Shown here in pieces: positions 1 to 7,733 of a DNA stretch of 48,889 nt. Within the stretch, counting starts at the first letter, position 1. Every line of letters starts with the position of its first letter. The position numbers were made by a program, and so were the translations under genes. The stretch is from Bacillota bacterium (GTDB lineage: Bacteria > Bacillota > UBA4882 > UBA8346): NCBI GenBank assembly GCA_023415835.1, contig JAEZJK010000120.1:1-48889 (forward strand), in the 5' to 3' direction. The notes beneath the pieces are model-generated. The model saw only the letters and a list, made by a program, of their open reading frames with translations. It ran no database searches and was not told the origin of the DNA.

Positions 1-63
1 CTTCGATTGTTACACACTTTTCTATTTATTTTGAAGATAGGTTTAATAAATATTTACAGTAGA

Positions 64-148
64 AATGAAGTTTACACAAAATTATTGACAGACCCAATGA
101 AGTTTACACAAAATTATTGACAGACCCCACAAAATTATTGACAGACCC
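64..148. repeat. Tandem direct repeats resembling IS256-family terminal ends
   Basis: Two identical 32-bp units lie head to tail at 64-95 and 96-127. A third copy at 128-148 keeps only the last 21 bp. Read on the minus strand each unit begins GGGTCTGTCAATAATTTTGT, the style of terminal inverted repeat found in IS256-family elements (a GTCTGTC-like start, then TTTTGTGTAAAC). No transposase is present to the right. The transposon body, if any, would lie left of the window. The IS256 assignment is from memory of the family's ends, not from a search. Confidence 0.5.
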
Positions 149-149
149 T

Positions 150-220
150 TTCCTACGGGTTGTTCCATGGTTCCTACGAGTCGGTGAACGGTTCCTACGG
201 GTTACTTAAACGGTTCCCCA
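150..220. repeat. Short TTCCTACGGGT direct repeats
   Basis: Three short copies of a TTCCTACGGGT-like word occur at about 151-161, 171-181 and 191-202, with a related GGTTCC at 212-217. They directly follow the transposon-end repeats. I see no coding potential or convincing promoter in 1-389 otherwise. Confidence 0.4.
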
Positions 221-413
221 AAACTTTTAAAATACCATTTGAATTATTACAATTTTCATTTTAGCTCATATGTTAATAACAAAAACAATAAATGAAGAGA
301 TTAAAATAGCATCGTGAATGAAAATTACAATCCAAATTGGTTGTAGCAATAACTGTTACTTTTGCTCTCAAAAACGACTATAAGAATATATGCCAGATAT
401 GGTAGGAGGTAAG

Positions 414-1013
414 ATGAAAAAGCTTTTAAGCTTTTTCAAAAAATCGAAACGAATCTACCTGATTTTGGGATTAGGGTTAAGTTTTTCTTTGCCGCAATTG
501 ACAGTAGATTATTTATTGCCGGAAGCACATAAATTATTAAAGGCCAATCACCAATATTCGAGAAATATTAAAAACTCAGCGGAAATAGTTAATTTAATTA
601 AAGCTATTGAGAATTCGCGGCAGAAAAAAATAAGTAAAATCATAATAAAAAAAACACCAATGGTTAAGGACTTATCTGATTTAAATAAAATCAATTCGAC
701 TATTAAGAGTTATTCTTACAAAGAAATGAGACTAATGGAAGCGACCGCTTATTACCCGGGGCCGGAGTGTACGGGTAAATATTCAAAGTACGGAAGAACC
801 TATACCGGTAAAAAGGCGCGTTATGGTTTGGTAGCTGTTGATCCGAAAGTAATTCCACTAGGTACGGAATTATTCATTGAGGGTTATGGAAAAGCCGAAG
901 CGGCTGATATCGGGGGAGCGATTAAAGGGAATAAAATCGATCTTTGTTTTACTACTTATGCAGAAGCAAAAAAGTATGGCCGTAAAAAAATTAAAGTCTA
1001 TATTTTAAAATGA
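414..1013 (+). CDS. 3D-domain cell-wall protein (MltA/YabE-type)
   Basis: This 199-residue protein has a basic N-terminus, one hydrophobic segment (about residues 14-34) and a linker. It ends in a 3D domain, the double-psi barrel found in MltA-like and YabE/YocH-like peptidoglycan-active proteins. The three aspartates naming the family are visible in VAVDPKVIPLG, ADIGGAIKG and KIDLCF. The family usually has ADTGG, so Ile replaces Thr here. I chose ATG 414 because TAGGAGGT sits 3 bases upstream; an in-frame ATG at 390 has no such site. It probably acts on peptidoglycan outside the membrane, perhaps in sporulation or germination, but the substrate cannot be read from sequence. Confidence 0.8.
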   Translation: MKKLLSFFKKSKRIYLILGLGLSFSLPQLTVDYLLPEAHKLLKANHQYSRNIKNSAEIVNLIKAIENSRQKKISKIIIKKTPMVKDLSDLNKINSTIKSYSYKEMRLMEATAYYPGPECTGKYSKYGRTYTGKKARYGLVAVDPKVIPLGTELFIEGYGKAEAADIGGAIKGNKIDLCFTTYAEAKKYGRKKIKVYILK

Positions 1014-1022
1014 TAGATCGAA

Positions 1023-1193
1023 ATGGTAGTTGAGGTGGACAACTATCTATTAAACAACCAACATATCAGCGTGAAACGACAGGCAGAACATCTTACAGTT
1101 AAACGTACCAGTATTTTTCCGTATTTGAGAAGTCACCAGTTAATCATGGGTGAAGAAGTCTCGTTGAGGTGGAGAAAGAGCTTATTGGTATAA
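1023..1193 (+). pseudogene. Short SpoIIID-like helix-turn-helix ORF, possible remnant
   Basis: A 56-codon reading frame starts 9 bases after the 3D-domain gene. Its segment NYLLNNQHISVKRQAEHLTV followed by a Ser/Thr-rich helix loosely follows the SpoIIID pattern (Y-I-x-x-N, then VR-x-x-A, then V-S-K-S-T). It lacks the conserved HKD that follows in SpoIIID, and it has no good ribosome binding site. It could be a decayed regulator, a divergent small DNA-binding protein or chance. Confidence 0.28.
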
Positions 1194-1215
1194 TATAATC
1201 CATCTCCACCTTTTA
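1167..1215 (+). other. Hairpin with GGTGGAG/CTCCACC arms
   Basis: AGGTGGAGA at 1167-1175 is the perfect complement of TCTCCACCT at 1203-1211, followed by TTTTATTTT. The 27-base loop is long for an intrinsic terminator, and the loop includes the stop codon of the short ORF and a TATAAT-like word. It may still end the transcript of the 3D-domain gene. Confidence 0.4.
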
Positions 1216-1229
1216 TTTTGATTGAGCGA

Positions 1230-1335
1230 GTTTCATAATTACAAAAATTTATCTCCGCATACAATATATAGTGTAGGTTTTATTTTAGTCTATCAATATA
1301 TTGTATGCGAAGCCAGAAAAAAGGAATTATGAAAC
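1230..1335. repeat. Nested inverted repeat (cruciform-like or MITE-like element)
   Basis: An outer pair, GTTTCATAATT (1230-1240) and AATTATGAAAC (1325-1335), flanks an inner perfect 13-bp pair, CGCATACAATATA (1256-1268) and TATATTGTATGCG (1297-1309). Spacers of 15 bp separate the pairs on both sides and the central loop is 28 bp. Two symmetric nested palindromes are unusual for a terminator and may mark a small mobile element or recombination site. Confidence 0.5.
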
Positions 1336-1351
1336 CGCCTAGATTAATAAA

Positions 1352-1387
1352 TAGTTTTAAAATCTTCTTAGAGATATTCTAAAGAAG
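1352..1387 (-). terminator. Probable terminator of the minus-strand glycosyltransferase pair
   Basis: Read on the minus strand, CTTCTTTAGA and TCTAAGAAG form a stem with one bulged base and a short loop, followed by ATTTTAAAACT. It lies just beyond the stop of the GT-D gene at 1395. Confidence 0.5.
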
Positions 1388-1394
1388 CATTGTT

Positions 1395-2282
1395 TTAACC
1401 TCGGATTTCAGGGCTTTTTTGTTTATTTACTTCAATTTGGAAACTTTCTAATAATTCTTGTTTGGGACGCCAAGGATTAATCTTACTACAGGGACGTACG
1501 GTATACATCATGGTTTTTCCGAAATCAAGCGCTACTTTGCCATACCGTTCCGCAATAGCCGGGGCTAGAATAACCGAATTGACCCCCGCGGAGATCAAAG
1601 CCAGATCGAATCGGTATTTCTCGATAAGAGCCAGAATAGCCGGGATTTGTTGGTAATGAGTAAAATTGATACAGCCCGCGATCTTTGGTTTAAGATCGGC
1701 ATAATCACGGTTGATAATTTCGGCAAAAGCTTTAGCCCATTTCGAAATAAGCAGGGTCCGATAGCGATGGATTAACTCCCAGAAAAGGCGGTAGGATACT
1801 ATTTGGCGGTTGACAAACACGTAACAGAGATTTGACGGGTTTAGGTGAAAGTGATCAAATAGTTTCTCGGTCAACTCTCTTTTATATTTGCTTGGAACGC
1901 TTACTTCATCATTTTTTTGGCGGCAGATTCCTACTAGGTTGGCCTGGCGAATGGCTTTGACCATTTTGTTGCGGAGATTAAGATTAGGCAGGGTTATCCC
2001 TTTACCGCGGCCAGTATCCGACTGTTTTACCCAATAGGTCTTTAAGACCTCTCGAGGGCTTAAAAAGACATTTTGAGCTAAGACAATATTTTCACCGTCA
2101 CCGATTCGGACTAATGAGAAAGGCTTATTTTCTTTTAATGCGTTTTGGATCAGATTTAAAACCTTAATTGGCGGAATTAATTGGCGATCGGGAATTTTGC
2201 TTAGAAACAAATTAATCATCCTCTTAAATGAATTGTGAAGTTTGAAACTATCGTAAGGGACAATTTCACTTACACCCTTCAA
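1395..2282 (-). CDS. GT-D fold glycosyltransferase
   Basis: This 295-residue protein carries VRIGDGE at residues 58-64, the signature of the GT-D fold first seen in DUF1792 of streptococcal adhesin glycosylation enzymes. A C-terminal Rossmann-like stretch, LALISAGVNSVILAPAIAE, also fits that family. It presumably transfers a sugar from a nucleotide sugar to a glycan or glycoprotein in the cytoplasm. The start is taken at TTG 2282; a downstream ATG at codon 22 is possible because upstream Shine-Dalgarno matches are weak. It follows the GT2 gene 2291-3109 after an 8-base gap, so the two are likely cotranscribed. Confidence 0.7.
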   Translation of the reverse strand: MKGVSEIVPYDSFKLHNSFKRMINLFLSKIPDRQLIPPIKVLNLIQNALKENKPFSLVRIGDGENIVLAQNVFLSPREVLKTYWVKQSDTGRGKGITLPNLNLRNKMVKAIRQANLVGICRQKNDEVSVPSKYKRELTEKLFDHFHLNPSNLCYVFVNRQIVSYRLFWELIHRYRTLLISKWAKAFAEIINRDYADLKPKIAGCINFTHYQQIPAILALIEKYRFDLALISAGVNSVILAPAIAERYGKVALDFGKTMMYTVRPCSKINPWRPKQELLESFQIEVNKQKSPEIRG

Positions 2283-2290
2283 ACTTCTAT

Positions 2291-3109
2291 TTAGTCAACT
2301 GCGGCCGTTTTTCGTTCTTCCTGTTGGACCTCGATCAGTAAGTCACGAACCTCTGCTATTTGTTCTGTGGGATAACCGAATCTGTGCATGATCTCTGCTT
2401 CTTTATCGCCGATAGTAAAAAACCTCTGCCACTCTTCAAAACTGGCCCGTTTATCCTTCATTTTTACATAAAACAGTTTCCAAGCTCCATATAAGGGATC
2501 CGATTCCTTGGTCCGGCCGAGGCTGGTGCAAATATGGGAGGTGAGGTAGGCTTTTTTTAAGCCCATTTGACTCGCTTTACGCTCATAAAAACGTTCCCCT
2601 ACGCCGTAAAGAGGGAGGTTATTCATAACAAAATGGGATCGCCACAGGCTTTTTTTAATCATCATACACCAAAAGATAATGGTTTCGCGGCGGAATTCCA
2701 AGCTATAATTGCGTTTGAACGACCGTTCTTTACGTTCCGATTTAATAACCGCCGGTTTTAGCGCGACATAGGCTAATTTTGGATAATCGGTTAAGGCCTG
2801 GTACATTCCTTGAATCCAATCTTTGTCGGGAACAATGACATCATCGTCTAATTTAACAATATATTGCCCTTTGGATCGTTCGGCTCCAAACTGGAATCCG
2901 GGCATACAGCCGATATTTTTACCGGGGTCGAGCACCCGGACGCGAGGGTGTTTGAATTTTTTCAAAAAGGATAAAGCTTCTTGATAAGGCGGGTGATTGT
3001 TTACCAATAATATTTCGGTTTTTTTGTCAGTAGTGTCAAGGGCGGCATTTAAGCATTTCTTTATCAGATACAGAGTATTATAACAGTTGATAATCACTGA
3101 AAATGTCAT
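2291..3109 (-). CDS. GT2-family glycosyltransferase
   Basis: This is a GT-A fold, family 2 transferase of about 272 residues. It has the N-terminal SVIINCYNT strand-loop that binds the nucleotide, an acceptor-side ILLVNNHP stretch and the metal-binding KLDDDV (DXD-type) motif. ATG 3109 is preferred because AAAGGA lies 8 bases upstream; an ATG at 3118 is butted against the same site. It is the first gene of a two-gene minus-strand unit with the GT-D gene. Donor and acceptor sugars are not predictable. Confidence 0.8.
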   Translation of the reverse strand: MTFSVIINCYNTLYLIKKCLNAALDTTDKKTEILLVNNHPPYQEALSFLKKFKHPRVRVLDPGKNIGCMPGFQFGAERSKGQYIVKLDDDVIVPDKDWIQGMYQALTDYPKLAYVALKPAVIKSERKERSFKRNYSLEFRRETIIFWCMMIKKSLWRSHFVMNNLPLYGVGERFYERKASQMGLKKAYLTSHICTSLGRTKESDPLYGAWKLFYVKMKDKRASFEEWQRFFTIGDKEAEIMHRFGYPTEQIAEVRDLLIEVQQEERKTAAVD

Positions 3110-3118
3110 TAGGTTCAT

Positions 3119-3841
3119 CCTTTCCGGGATTAAATTCTTCTCAATATAAGATGAAATTAATTTTTGGCTCTGTCTTCAATAATGGCTGAGCTTGACATCT
3201 AAAAAGTAAGAGGTTCTGTCCGCGCGGGCTAAACCCACACGGATAGGCTTACAGTCAACCCGGCTAAAGCCGGTTGCCCTAGATATAAAAACGTAAATAT
3301 TAAATAATATATTAGATCCGGTAGCCCCATTTATGGGGGTTCGTGCGCGAAATATATTCAGCCCGCGGATTGGCCATAATTGGCAGCAAACAATATCCTA
3401 GATCAACCGTTTCTGATAACAGGGGCCAATTCATTAATCTTTTCACCATGTCCGGCTTTAGGGACATAATCATATAAGAAATTTAATTCAACTTTTATAC
3501 AGTTTACGGTTGTGCTATAGTTCCTGTGTTGTGCCGAAGTCATATTTATCTATTTTCCTATTCTCAGCCACTTCTCAAAGAGTCGAAGCAGACTTTGACC
3601 TTTGACTCAATATCATTAATTTTAAAAAATGAGGTGTGAAAGAAATAAATATGGATCTGTTATGAATTGGGCATATTATATTGGAACCAAGTTACTTAAG
3701 GCGTGATTGGAACATATGATATAGTGGTTTTAAATTTTTTATAAAATTGGGGTTTTATTAGTTTAATGTTACTATTTTTATAATTAGGTATGGTTATTGA
3801 TAAATGTAGAGTAATTAAACGAAGCGGAGGAGGATACTATT
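3119..3841. other. 723-bp noncoding region with REP-like hairpins
   Basis: This is the divergent spacer between the minus-strand GT pair and the CgeB-like gene. It has no credible ORF. At 3256-3276 an imperfect palindrome centres on CCGGCTAAAGCCGG. At 3325-3338 CCCCAT and ATGGGG form another hairpin. Both sit in a 150-bp tract (about 3215-3370) that is GC-richer than its AT-rich flanks, which suggests an inserted repeat. The rest is AT-rich with no other structure I can support. Confidence 0.5.
3694..3721 (+). promoter_or_regulatory. SigmaK-like promoter candidate
   Basis: AC at 3694-3695 and CATATGATA at 3713-3721 are 17 bp apart. This matches the mother-cell SigmaK consensus AC-N16/17-CATANNNTA. 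It lies about 120 bp upstream of the CgeB-like gene, a gene class under SigmaK control in Bacillus. The consensus is short, so chance matches are common. Confidence 0.25.
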
Positions 3842-4942
3842 TTGCGAGTTTTGTTTGTAGATTCGGGCGCTTTAGGTTTTCATGTGAGATATGCCTATGA
3901 TATCTATACTTCATTAATAAATGATTTTCATTGCATGGTCCGCCAGGTCCATCCTCAAAACTTGTTAGATGAAACCATAAGGGATTTTAGGCCGGACCTG
4001 ATGTTGGTGGTGCATGGTTCGCGCACTCCATTACCGCGGATCCGTTATGCCAGGTCGTTGGGTATAATCACCGCCCTATGGCTGGTCGAGGATCCTTACG
4101 AGATCGATCTTCATCGGGGACAAATGGTCAATGCTTTTGATTTTATCTTTACCAATGAACGACAGGCGGTCGATGAATACTCCCACCCAAGGGTTACTTT
4201 CTTGCCATGGTGTTGCAATCCGCGGCTCCATAAAAAAATGAACATCGCAAGCGAATACCGGAGTGATCTTTGTTTTGTCGGAATGGGATTTCCCAATCGG
4301 GTCCAAATACTAAATTCAATTGCACCTCTCCTGAAAGGTTTGAATGTTAAACTGATCGGAGAATGGAGCCGATGGGGCCAACTTGATCCGGATTTGCGAG
4401 GTTTTGTCCTCCCGGTAGTCAATGATTTCAGGGAAGTACTAAAATATTACAATGGCGCTAAAATCAATCTCAATATTCACCGCGATCCGGTTAATCCGCC
4501 TTCCGGAAATGACCAGGGGGTAATGGCAACCAGCCCTAATGACCGGGTATTTGCCATTGCTGGTTGTGGCGGTTTTCAACTGGTGGATCGTTGTCGAACC
4601 GACCTTTGGAATTGCTTTCAGGAAGAAAAAGAACTCATCGGTTTTTCCGATCCGGATGATTTGGCCCGAAAAATTGAATCGTATCTTAATGAACCGGAAT
4701 TAAGAGGAATGATCGGTGATAATTCACAAAAAAAGGCTTACCGCGATCATACTTATAAACACCGCCTGGCTGAAATCTTTCAGCAAATTCGCAACTTTAG
4801 GCCTAGCAAAGCCAGTACGGTTATTCTCAAACCAAAACCGTTTCAAAATACTGTTTTTTACCAGGGGCAAAGCTGCAACTCATGGTCACAAGGCAAAGCG
4901 GTAGTAAATAATAGCAAGGAGTTTCGTTCCTATAATCGATGA
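3842..4942 (+). CDS. CgeB-like glycosyltransferase
   Basis: This 366-residue protein follows the CgeB/DUF3880 plan: an N-terminal Rossmann-like half (VLFVDSGALGFHVRYAYD), a central RSDLCFVGMGFPNR stretch, and a C-terminal group-1 half with GCGGFQLVDR and a closing SYLNEPELRGMIG helix. In Bacillus subtilis CgeB is needed for glycosylation of the outermost spore layer. Here I infer a similar role from its SPOCS-protein neighbours. The start is TTG 3842, with GGAGGAGG 6-9 bases upstream. Its stop is only 2 bp from the convergent GT2 gene's stop. The last 45 residues are low in recognisable structure. Confidence 0.75.
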   Translation: MRVLFVDSGALGFHVRYAYDIYTSLINDFHCMVRQVHPQNLLDETIRDFRPDLMLVVHGSRTPLPRIRYARSLGIITALWLVEDPYEIDLHRGQMVNAFDFIFTNERQAVDEYSHPRVTFLPWCCNPRLHKKMNIASEYRSDLCFVGMGFPNRVQILNSIAPLLKGLNVKLIGEWSRWGQLDPDLRGFVLPVVNDFREVLKYYNGAKINLNIHRDPVNPPSGNDQGVMATSPNDRVFAIAGCGGFQLVDRCRTDLWNCFQEEKELIGFSDPDDLARKIESYLNEPELRGMIGDNSQKKAYRDHTYKHRLAEIFQQIRNFRPSKASTVILKPKPFQNTVFYQGQSCNSWSQGKAVVNNSKEFRSYNR

Positions 4943-4944
4943 GA

Positions 4945-5733
4945 TTAATTCGGATCTCCGGGGTAGATAGGTTCTTGATCCTCAAATAGCCCTTGCCAAC
5001 CATGACGGGCCAACTCGGGAGCCCATTTGCAATTAAAATGTTGGTAACTTAAACTCGCCAGTTTCCGACATTGGCCGGGATCGCTTCGTTTAAAAGAAAC
5101 ATGGACCAAATGCCGGATCAGGACGTCGCAAGCTACCCGAAGTTGGTAACCGGCTTTCCTGACCCGGAGCGATAGATCGAAATCGTCGGCTCCGAGTAGC
5201 AATTGTTCATCAAAAATTCCAACTTCCTCGATTAACCGCCGGTCAAACAAGATTAGACAGCCGATTAAAAATTTGGTTGGTTCCGATTGCCTATGGTAAA
5301 GAGCTGCGAACTTACGATCCGCTGCCGGCAGTTTACTCGAATAACAGAGTAATCCGGGTGATTGGCGGCCTCCGATACCGATTCCTTTAGGCCCTATGAT
5401 CAAAGTCTTGGAATTGTTCCGGAGGTGCCAGGCCATCCTGTCTAACCAGCCATTGGCGACAAAAACATCCGGGTTCATGGTTACCAATAGCTCTCCTTGG
5501 GCGATATCGATCCCCTGATTACAAGCTTTAGCGAACCCAAGGTTGGATTGGTTAAAGATGACTCTAACATTGGAAGTTTTTAATTTCTGTAAATATTCGA
5601 CCGAACCATCTAGAGAATAATTGTCGACAATTATGATTTCAAATGGGGGAGAGGTATTAGTAATTAAGGTATCCAGACAGGATTTCAGAACTGATTGGGA
5701 ATTATAATTTATAATAATGATGCTGGTTCTCAT
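4945..5733 (-). CDS. GT2-family glycosyltransferase
   Basis: A 262-residue GT-A transferase with TSIIIINYNSQ at the N-terminus, the IIIVDNYSLDGS nucleotide-binding turn, NLGFAKACNQG, a metal-site MNPDVFV and a late LGADDFDLSLRVRKAGY acceptor-base segment. It resembles rhamnosyltransferase-type members of the family. The start is ATG 5733, which overlaps the TGA of the upstream gene as ATGA with GGAG 9 bases ahead. A longer frame to 5814 exists but would overlap the upstream gene by 85 bp. It is the last gene of a three-GT minus-strand operon. Confidence 0.82.
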   Translation of the reverse strand: MRTSIIIINYNSQSVLKSCLDTLITNTSPPFEIIIVDNYSLDGSVEYLQKLKTSNVRVIFNQSNLGFAKACNQGIDIAQGELLVTMNPDVFVANGWLDRMAWHLRNNSKTLIIGPKGIGIGGRQSPGLLCYSSKLPAADRKFAALYHRQSEPTKFLIGCLILFDRRLIEEVGIFDEQLLLGADDFDLSLRVRKAGYQLRVACDVLIRHLVHVSFKRSDPGQCRKLASLSYQHFNCKWAPELARHGWQGLFEDQEPIYPGDPN

Positions 5734-6458
5734 AAAATATTCTCCAACCTTTCGCCGGTCCATTTTTTTAGGCGGGGGGGCGCAATAATTGATTGGTAAT
5801 GAGTAACGGGACAAAATCGCCCTTCCGGATCTAAAGACAAATACCGCTTTAATTTATCGAGATGCTCATCTTCATTGACATAACCGAGATGGAGGAGGCG
5901 GGTCTTTGAAACCATACCGGGCCGTTGATAGCATTCGGTAGGAAACCGTCCGCAATGTAATTTGCGATTCGGCCAATGATAACTGATATCGTTTTTGAAA
6001 CGAAACAGGCAAAGGGTTTTGGAAAGCGCCGGATCCCATAAGCCATCAACGCGGTAGCCGGTCAAATTTCCCCAAAAGTGATAAACAGTAAAGAAAATCG
6101 TGTCCAACTGTTTCTGACCGGTTAAAAAGGGGAGTTCCCGATTGATAGCGGATTCAAAGATTTCGTCAGCGTCGATGGCAATTATCCAACTCGGTTCGAG
6201 TTCCACGGTCAATTCCCAAAGAATACGGCGCAGGGCCGCTTCATCGGAATTAAACAATGGTTCCTTTAAACGATGGTATCTAATAACACCGGAATGCTCC
6301 CGGCAAATCTCGGGCGTTTCATCGGTAGAAGCGTCATCCAAGATGACGATCCCGTCGACAAATTCGCCCAATCGGTTTAAGACGGCCTTTAGGTAACGAC
6401 AGGCTTCATTGTGTACCGGCAGCATCGCCAATACAGGTCTCTCCGTAAACGGTCTCAT
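5730..6458 (-). CDS. GT2-family glycosyltransferase (WaaE/SPBc2-type)
   Basis: A 242-residue transferase beginning VLAMLPVHNEA, with ILDDASTDET binding the nucleotide and AIDADEIFE as the metal-binding DXD-type site. This layout fits the branch of family 2 that includes WaaE-like beta-glucosyltransferases. It overlaps its upstream neighbour by 53 bp if started at ATG 6458 (GGAAGG 13 bases ahead), or by 20 bp if started at ATG 6425. It overlaps the next gene by ATGA, so the three genes are translationally coupled. Confidence 0.78.
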   Translation of the reverse strand: MRPFTERPVLAMLPVHNEACRYLKAVLNRLGEFVDGIVILDDASTDETPEICREHSGVIRYHRLKEPLFNSDEAALRRILWELTVELEPSWIIAIDADEIFESAINRELPFLTGQKQLDTIFFTVYHFWGNLTGYRVDGLWDPALSKTLCLFRFKNDISYHWPNRKLHCGRFPTECYQRPGMVSKTRLLHLGYVNEDEHLDKLKRYLSLDPEGRFCPVTHYQSIIAPPRLKKWTGERLENIL

Positions 6459-7197
6459 CGGCTAAGAAATCCTTCCATTTATTCTGAAAATACTCCCGGC
6501 TTTCACTAAAGAAATTGTTTAAAATCCGCATATTCTGGCAACTGCCGTATACCCGATGAATCACTTTACTTTCGGGACAGAAGATCACTTTATAACCATG
6601 ATGGCGGGCGTTATAGCAATAATCCGTCTCTTCGAAATAATGAAAGTAATGTTCATCAAAGTAGCCAAGTTCCGGCAATAGTTGGCGTTTGATCCCCATA
6701 CAAGCGCCGCCGACGCTGAGGCAGTCACAGTATCGATGATAGCGGTTAGGTTCATCCGGTTCTCCCCAGCCCCTTAAAACCGGTTTGGCATTGGTGCCGA
6801 CTACTCCCACACCAACCAAAAAGCCCTCGGGGTTGACCAATCTTGGACCGACGACAGCAACTTGCGGTTCGGACTTTAAAGTATTTAGTAAAGGTTCAAG
6901 CCAACCAGGGGTAAACTTGGTATCGCTATTAATCAAAAAAATATATTTACCGTTACCGCTCCGGATACCTTGGTTACAAGCCGTGCCATACCCCAGATTT
7001 TTTTGGTTAAAAATCCCTCGGACCCATCCGCAAGATTTGATCAACGGAATACTTCCATCAGTACTACAGTTGTCGACCACCAAGATGTTAAGTTCTTGGT
7101 TGATATTTGTATATTCTTTAATACTCTTCAGGCAATCCGCTAAATATTTGCGGGTATTAAAGCTGACTATGATTAAATCCGCTAAATATTCCAACAA
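6406..7197 (-). CDS. GT2-family glycosyltransferase (rhamnosyltransferase-like)
   Basis: First gene of the three-GT minus-strand operon, 263 residues. It has LIIVSFNTRKYL, ILVVDNCSTDGS, NLGYGTACNQG, the metal-site INSDTKF, and FHYFEETDYCYNARHHGY, the ED-containing segment that carries the catalytic base in this family. Start is TTG 7197, preceded by GAGGAGG at 8 bases. It is close in pattern to the third GT of the operon, which suggests duplication. Such triplets commonly build a short oligosaccharide stepwise. Confidence 0.82.
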   Translation of the reverse strand: MLEYLADLIIVSFNTRKYLADCLKSIKEYTNINQELNILVVDNCSTDGSIPLIKSCGWVRGIFNQKNLGYGTACNQGIRSGNGKYIFLINSDTKFTPGWLEPLLNTLKSEPQVAVVGPRLVNPEGFLVGVGVVGTNAKPVLRGWGEPDEPNRYHRYCDCLSVGGACMGIKRQLLPELGYFDEHYFHYFEETDYCYNARHHGYKVIFCPESKVIHRVYGSCQNMRILNNFFSESREYFQNKWKDFLADETVYGETCIGDAAGTQ

Positions 7198-7442
7198 TAA
7201 TCCTCCTCATGGTTTCCAAAGGATTGAGCGCAATAGCATGTTGTATTTTATGTACTCTCTAGGGCAATAGTGATAGTTCAAATATTTTTTGGTAATTATT
7301 GGGGATAACTAGTAAAATTAAAACTTTCTGCGTAAGAACATTTAATTTAAAACTCTAACATGCGCACATATTGGCAAAGGCACATATATTATAATAGCTA
7401 AAAACCGGAGGTTGACACCAGTGCGTTTTGGAGGTTTTACCA
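7198..7442. other. Divergent intergenic region of the spore-surface island
   Basis: This 245-bp AT-rich spacer separates the minus-strand GT operon from the plus-strand SPOCS genes and must hold promoters for both. On the plus strand CATATATTA at 7383-7391 fits a SigmaE/SigmaK-type -10, and TATAAT at 7389-7394 overlaps it. I found no well-spaced -35 for either, so the sigma factor is unresolved. Confidence 0.35.
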
Positions 7443-7721
7443 GTGGGACTATATTTTTTTCTAGGCATAGTCACCTATCTTTTGATCTTAGTCACCATGA
7501 TGGTTTGGTTATTAAAATACCATAACAATAATGGCCAAGGTAGCCCAAAGCCTTCAGCAAATAACCCGGATTATCACAACCAAAATGAGACTGATGAATT
7601 ACCAACTAAACCAAATCATATTTCTAGAGATCTCATGCAGGCAGGTGTCCAATCCGTATCAGAAAAAAGTGAGGTGTTGCCAGGATATTCAAGTCAGCCC
7701 AAAAATATTAATTTATTATAA
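7443..7721 (+). CDS. Small membrane protein of unknown function
   Basis: A 92-residue protein. One hydrophobic helix, LYFFLGIVTYLLILVTMMVW, occupies about residues 3-22. It is followed by a polar, Asn/Pro/Ser-rich tail with no recognisable fold. Start is GTG 7443 with GGAGG 8 bases upstream. It ends 12 bp before the SPOCS-repeat gene, which has its own AAGGAGG, so they probably form one transcript. I recognise no family. It could anchor or localise the SPOCS protein at the forespore membrane, which is inference from position only. Confidence 0.6.
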   Translation: MGLYFFLGIVTYLLILVTMMVWLLKYHNNNGQGSPKPSANNPDYHNQNETDELPTKPNHISRDLMQAGVQSVSEKSEVLPGYSSQPKNINLL

Positions 7722-7733
7722 GGAGGGAAATTA

